Position numbers and translations under genes: made by a program
Shown here: one piece after another, positions 59,942 through 64,000 of the stretch
Numbering within the stretch: the stretch's first letter is position 1
Layout: each line of letters opens with the position of its first letter
Origin: Bactrocera neohumeralis
Taxonomy: Eukaryota > Arthropoda > Insecta > Diptera > Tephritidae
Assembly: GCF_024586455.1 (NCBI RefSeq)
Contig: NC_065923.1
Coordinates: forward strand, 6,203,501 to 6,267,500
Length of the DNA: 64,000 nt
Reading direction: 5' to 3'
Notes under the pieces: model-generated
Seen by the model: the letters and a program-made list of their open reading frames with translations, nothing else
Database searches by the model: none
Told to the model about the DNA's origin: nothing

Positions 59942-61328
59942 ATGGCCACCAAAAAAGTGCGCCCAACCGAATCGTTTGGGAAGATTATAAAGTTTTTCCA
60001 TTTAATATCTAGTTTGGTTGGTGCTGATGTCGCCGATGAGAATTATCGCGTCAACATTATCACCATTACTTTGATAATCTGCATTGTGGCTTACTTCATC
60101 TTCACCGGCACCACAGTGGCCAGTGTCTTTTCGGAAAACTGGACTTACTTGCTGGAAGCATCGTGTATGGTGGGCAGCGTGTTGCAGGGCATCACTAAAC
60201 TCATTTCGGCATTTGCTTTTGCCAAAGAAATCTGTGGCATTCGCATAGAGTTGGAAAATCTGTATCGTGAATATGAAGTGAAGGGCGACGACTATGCCGA
60301 GGCGCTAAATAAATCTTGTGAACGTGTGTGGCAAGTGATAAAAATGGTGGGGCAAGTGTATTTTGTTGCAGGCGGGGGCATAATATTGATTACCGTCGTT
60401 TTGATATTTGCATCTAACGAAAAAGTGTTTTTAATGCACTTCATGATACCTGGCATTGATGTCGACACACAAGTGGGCTATCTGATGACATTGACCCTGC
60501 ATACCATGTGCTTTCTTTTTGGCGCTTTCGGTCTCTTCGCCGGCGATCTATTCTTTTTGCTCTTCTTAGGGCAGCCGATGTTGTTTCTTGACCTGTTGGT
60601 GTTGAAGGTGAAGTCGCTGAACGAGGCTGCTGCTGAAAATAGCAGTACCGCCGAACGGCTGCTGATCGAAATTATTGAGTGGCATCAATACTATACGGAG
60701 TGGGTGTTGTGTAGTTTTATGAAATTTTCTAATCTAATTTCTTCACTTTTTTCAGCTACAATCTGCGTTGTAATCGTATCTTTTATTATATAAACAGCAT
60801 GCAAATCGTCACATCGGGCATCTCAATTATATGCACGCTCTACATTATTCTACTGGGTGACTGGCCTGGTGCGTACCTATATATTTTAGTCGCCTTTGGT
60901 GGCCTCTATCTATATTGTATAATGGGCACGAAAATTCAAACTTGTGTAAGCGTTTGAGCCAAAGTGTTGTGAAATCACTAGGATTACGCCAATTTATCAA
61001 TTTACCTTTTATTTTTCCGCAGAATACCGCATTTTGTGAAGAGCTTTGGAATATAAATTTTTACGATTTGGAGGTGAAAAACCAGAAGATGATAATACCC
61101 ATTTTAATGAAGGCACAAAATCCCTGCGAGATTAAAGTCGGCGGTTTCTTGCCACTCTCCGTACAAACTGCACTTAAGGTTATAATGACTTCTTATGCTT
61201 TCTAAGTGTATTTACAGAACTGTATGGGTTTGAATTATAGGTAATATTGTGTTGCTTATTTTCAGATTACCAAAACGATTTATGGTATATTTACCATGAT
61301 GCTCGGCTTTTTGGAAGAGAACCAATAA
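59942..61328 (+). CDS. Or67d: Odorant receptor, Or67d-like, copy 1
   Basis: Four coding exons: 59942-60699, 60756-60945, 61023-61178 and 61266-61328, about 388 residues. It is a multi-pass insect odorant receptor (7tm_6 family). The N-terminus GADVADENYRV, the block CMVGSVLQGITKLIS, LYREYEVKGDDYA and WHQYYT resemble Drosophila Or67d as I remember it. The last exons carry the family C-terminus (LMKAQNP, FLPLSVQTALK, ITKTIYGIFTMMLG). Such receptors form ligand-gated channels with Orco in olfactory neuron cilia; Or67d detects a male pheromone in Drosophila. The third donor (GTTATA) is weak. The first ATG at 59879 is rejected because it lies at the expected start site and the 59942 start gives the family-like N-terminus MATKKVRP. 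AATAAA overlaps the stop codon. Confidence 0.9.
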
Positions 61329-61989
61329 AAAATATTTGTACTAGTATATTTTTCATTTATTCAGCAACTTCGCTAATAATTCAGTAGACTGCAAAAGTTC
61401 TAATCTCAAGTAATTGTACACGCTTAATTAGTATTGATATGTATTTGTTAAATTGCTCTGTAACGCTTTACATTTAAATAAATAATCTATATTTAATACT
61501 TTATATTTCATATTTTAATTGTATAACCTGAGCAGTGCATAGGGGCTATGCCCGTTAGGCGATTTTCGTGAATTTTTTTAAAAGAAAGTACTCTATCGAA
61601 TATTTCGAAGTTCTTTGAACATAATATAGTATATTTTCAGATCCTTTTTTTTTACAAAAATATTGAAAAATAACAGGAGGTGCCAACAAAACAAGTTCTC
61701 CAACTGCTGACATGATTCCGGCCGAATGAGTAGCAGAAACAAAAAAAATCAAAAAGTTTATAAAATGTTGAAGGTATTTCCTTTACAATGACCTACGATT
61801 TTTGAAAATTATCAAAAATTAACAAAACGGCGTAGTTCTGGAAAAAGTGTAATTTTTTTAGGTAAAAAATGGTCAAGAATACTCAGTTTTAATTTGAAGT
61901 CAATCCGTCAATGTCTTGTTGACTTATGATATCATTTCGTGAAAAATGCGTTCAAAGTTTCAACCATCCGATTTATACCTGCAAGTGGC
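61329..61989. other. 3' flank of odorant receptor copy 1
   Basis: AT-rich flank, including possible polyadenylation signals (AATAAA at 61324-61329 and an AAATAAATAATC stretch near 61477). No gene. Confidence 0.4.
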
Positions 61990-62340
61990 CGCTCTTTAGA
62001 GCACTGTCATCCAAAAACTATTCAAGATACGAACTTGCCGATTTCATATCGATCTGAAACTTTGCACACACTCTTTTCTTCATAAGAAACTACTTATTCG
62101 TTAGAACCACCGTTATCTGAAGCTGCCACACAAACTGATCGTTCTAAATCAAGTTTTTGTATAGAAAACTTGTTTATTTGACATTATATCTTCACCAAAT
62201 GTGGCATTACCTAAAGGAGCGGTACAATCTTCGAACAAATTGTTTATCGGATCACTGTTGCATATAGCTACCATTCCAACTGATCGGTCGAAGTAAAATG
62301 TTTCCTTTTTAAATAACAATAATTCGACTTGAAGGTTTTA
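61990..62340. repeat. Dispersed repeat with two related units
   Basis: The block AGCTGCCACACAAACTGATCG near 62112 recurs as AGCTACCATTCCAACTGATCGG near 62267. Each is followed by a similar A-rich segment (TCTAAATCAAGTTTTTGTAT versus TCGAAGTAAAATGTTTCCTT), with a period of about 155 bp. The GAAACTTTGCACACAC and TATCTTCACCAAATGTGGCAT phrases remind me of a widespread repeat in tephritid and calyptrate genomes, but I cannot name it. No coding capacity. Confidence 0.5.
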
Positions 62341-62706
62341 CAGTTTCATTTGAGGCAACACAATTTAGAAAACCTCTGTTCAGTTTAAAATTCAAAAAAA
62401 TTTCAAATCAAATCTAAACTTCATGTACGAATCTGGTTTTAAAATTGATTAAAATTATCTACTGCGCGCCGATATGTAGGCAATACCTTTGAAAGTATTG
62501 CAAAACTTATATGATTATCTCACTTAGTCATGTTAAAGTTGGGCAGAAATGTATCATAAAACTGTAAAATTTAAAAGGAGAACACAAACGATAGTGGAAT
62601 AAATTTTATTTTTTTATGATAGTACAACTAATTCAAATAAAGTGTAGTCTACTCGTGAATATATATTGTTTAAACAACTTGTACTTATTGTGATTGCGAT
62701 ATCTGT
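62341..62706. other. 3' flank of odorant receptor copy 2
   Basis: Non-coding AT-rich sequence beyond the stop of the minus-strand receptor. Nothing else recognised. Confidence 0.35.
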
Positions 62707-64000
62707 TCACTGTTCTTCATCCAAAAATCCCAACATCATAGTGAAAATGCCATAAATTGTTTTTGTTATCTGAAATCAAATAAATTGTATAAAAAAATAT
62801 TTCCGTTTGAAAGTTTAGGGTCCAGAGTTACTTGAAGTGCAGTTTGAACGGAGAGTGGCAGGACGCCTCCAATTTTGATCTCGCTTGGATTTTGTGATTT
62901 CATTAAAACTAGTATCATCATTTTGCGCCCCTTCACATCCAATTCGTACCAATTTATGTTGTAAAGTTCCTCAAAGAATGTCTCGTTCTTTGAATTAAAC
63001 AAAAAAACAATAAATAAAATAAACTTTGATTAATATTTCAGATATTTTATTAATTTATATATTATCGGCCTAGCTCTGGTTACTTACACACGTTTGTATA
63101 TTCGTGCCAATAATGCAGTACAGGTAGAGGCCACTTAATGCTATCAAAATGTACAAATACGCTCCCGGCCAGTCGCCCATTAGTATGATGTACATAGTGA
63201 AGACGATTGATACGCCCGATGTCAGAATTTGCATAGTGATTATGTAATAGAATAACTCATTACAGCGTTCATTGTAACTGTAATTGCAATAATTATACAA
63301 TATGAGAAGTGTATTGAGACTCTGCAGATACTGAAATCAGTCTTACTCCGTGTAGTATTGATGCCATTCAATAATACTAATTAATAGGCTTTCAGTTTTA
63401 TTGTCCTTTTGGGCGGCCGCTTCGTTAAGTTCGTGCACTTTCAATATCAAAATGTCGCGAAACAACTCGGGTTGCCCCAGATAAATTAGAAAAAACAAAT
63501 CACCTCCAAAGAGGCCAAAAGCGCCAGCGAGAAAACACAACGAATGCAAAGCTGTTGTCAATAGATAACCGAAAGACGTCTCAACGTCCACGCCGGGTAT
63601 GAAGAAGTGCATAATATATACTTTCTGATTTGCAAAGAACACCATAAAGCTTGTAAGAAGTAGATTTCCAACAATCGCCGCACCATAAATAAGTCCCACC
63701 ATTTTTATGACCTGCCACACACGGTCGCAACACGCATTCATTACCTTACAATATGACTCTCCTTTGGACTCATATACACGATAAAGTTCTTCCAATTCCA
63801 AGCGCATGCCGGAGACTTGATTGGTTTTGCTGATGCCCGAAATGAGTTTTGTGATGCCTTGCAATACGCTGCCCACCATACATGATGCCTCCAGTAGATA
63901 TGTCCAGTTCTCCGAAAAGACACTGGCCACCGTGGTTGCGGTGAAGATGAAGTAAATGATAATGCAGACTATCACAATAATGGTGATGATGTTGACTTGA
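62707..64000 (-). CDS. Or67d: Odorant receptor, Or67d-like, copy 2 (5' end outside window)
   Basis: Minus-strand coding exons: 64000-63347 (cut by the window edge), 63277-63088, 62987-62832 and 62769-62707. Exons two to four are exactly as long as in copy 1 (190, 156 and 63 nt) and introns fall at the same codons, including the split Asp codon after YYT. The visible part begins at VNIITIIV, equivalent to about residue 38 of copy 1, so roughly 37 codons are missing. Shared blocks include ENWTYLLEASCMVGSVLQGI, GDWPGAYLYIL and LPLSVQTAL. Clear differences occur throughout (for example MKSQNPSEIKIGG for MKAQNPCEIKVGG), so this is a diverged, apparently intact paralogue and not a recent copy. Confidence 0.92.

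Noticed and set aside
1..64000. CRISPR arrays, operons, ribosome binding sites, tRNA or rRNA genes
   Set aside because: Introns and gene families show animal nuclear DNA. No tRNA with recognisable A and B boxes and no rRNA was seen by eye; a tRNA scan would be needed to exclude divergent ones.

Overview
This is an AT-rich window of nuclear DNA from a higher fly. Genes are split by short introns (about 50-100 bp) with GT..AG borders. Intergenic DNA is full of TATG/CATA microsatellites and decayed mariner/Tc1-type elements. The gene set points to a dipteran: an Or67d-like odorant receptor pair, a tandem ELOVL cluster and fly-type SNU13 and eIF3e. Gene spacing and repeat content suggest a tephritid fruit fly such as Bactrocera, Zeugodacus or Ceratitis; that assignment is inference.

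Layout. (1) About 1-28.8 kb holds no protein gene I can support. It contains copies of an unnamed dispersed repeat, a Tc1 remnant, two kinds of mariner relic, LINE tails, two TIR elements of MITE size, many microsatellites, and a few GC-richer islands that could be 5' exons or regulatory DNA. (2) 28.8-43.5 kb is a compact housekeeping block. In order it holds CHMP5/Vps60 (+), a family-31 beta-1,3-galactosyltransferase (-), the acetyl-CoA transporter SLC33A1 (+), eIF3e (-), SNU13/hoip (-), a RAD54B-type DNA translocase (+) and prefoldin subunit 4 (-). (3) 46.2-53.3 kb is a tandem array of three three-exon fatty-acid elongases, all on the minus strand. (4) 53.3-59.9 kb is intergenic with a deleted mariner copy and a transposase scrap. 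(5) 59.9-64.0 kb holds two convergent Or67d-like odorant receptor genes; the second runs off the window end.

The housekeeping genes act in separate pathways: ESCRT-III sorting, Golgi glycosylation, ER acetyl-CoA import, translation initiation, spliceosome/snoRNP, homologous recombination and cytoskeletal protein folding. Their proximity does not imply joint function. The elongase array and the receptor pair are local gene families made by duplication. Both families can bear on lipid or pheromone biology in flies (cuticular lipids; Or67d is the cVA receptor in Drosophila), but a functional link between them here is speculation.

All spliced models were built by eye from frame continuity, GT/AG borders and family similarity recalled from memory. 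No database search was possible. I found no convincing new system. The most notable items are the duplicated N-terminal domain of the RAD54B protein, the convergent receptor pair, the motif drift in one elongase, and a 454-bp element with 32-bp inverted ends.
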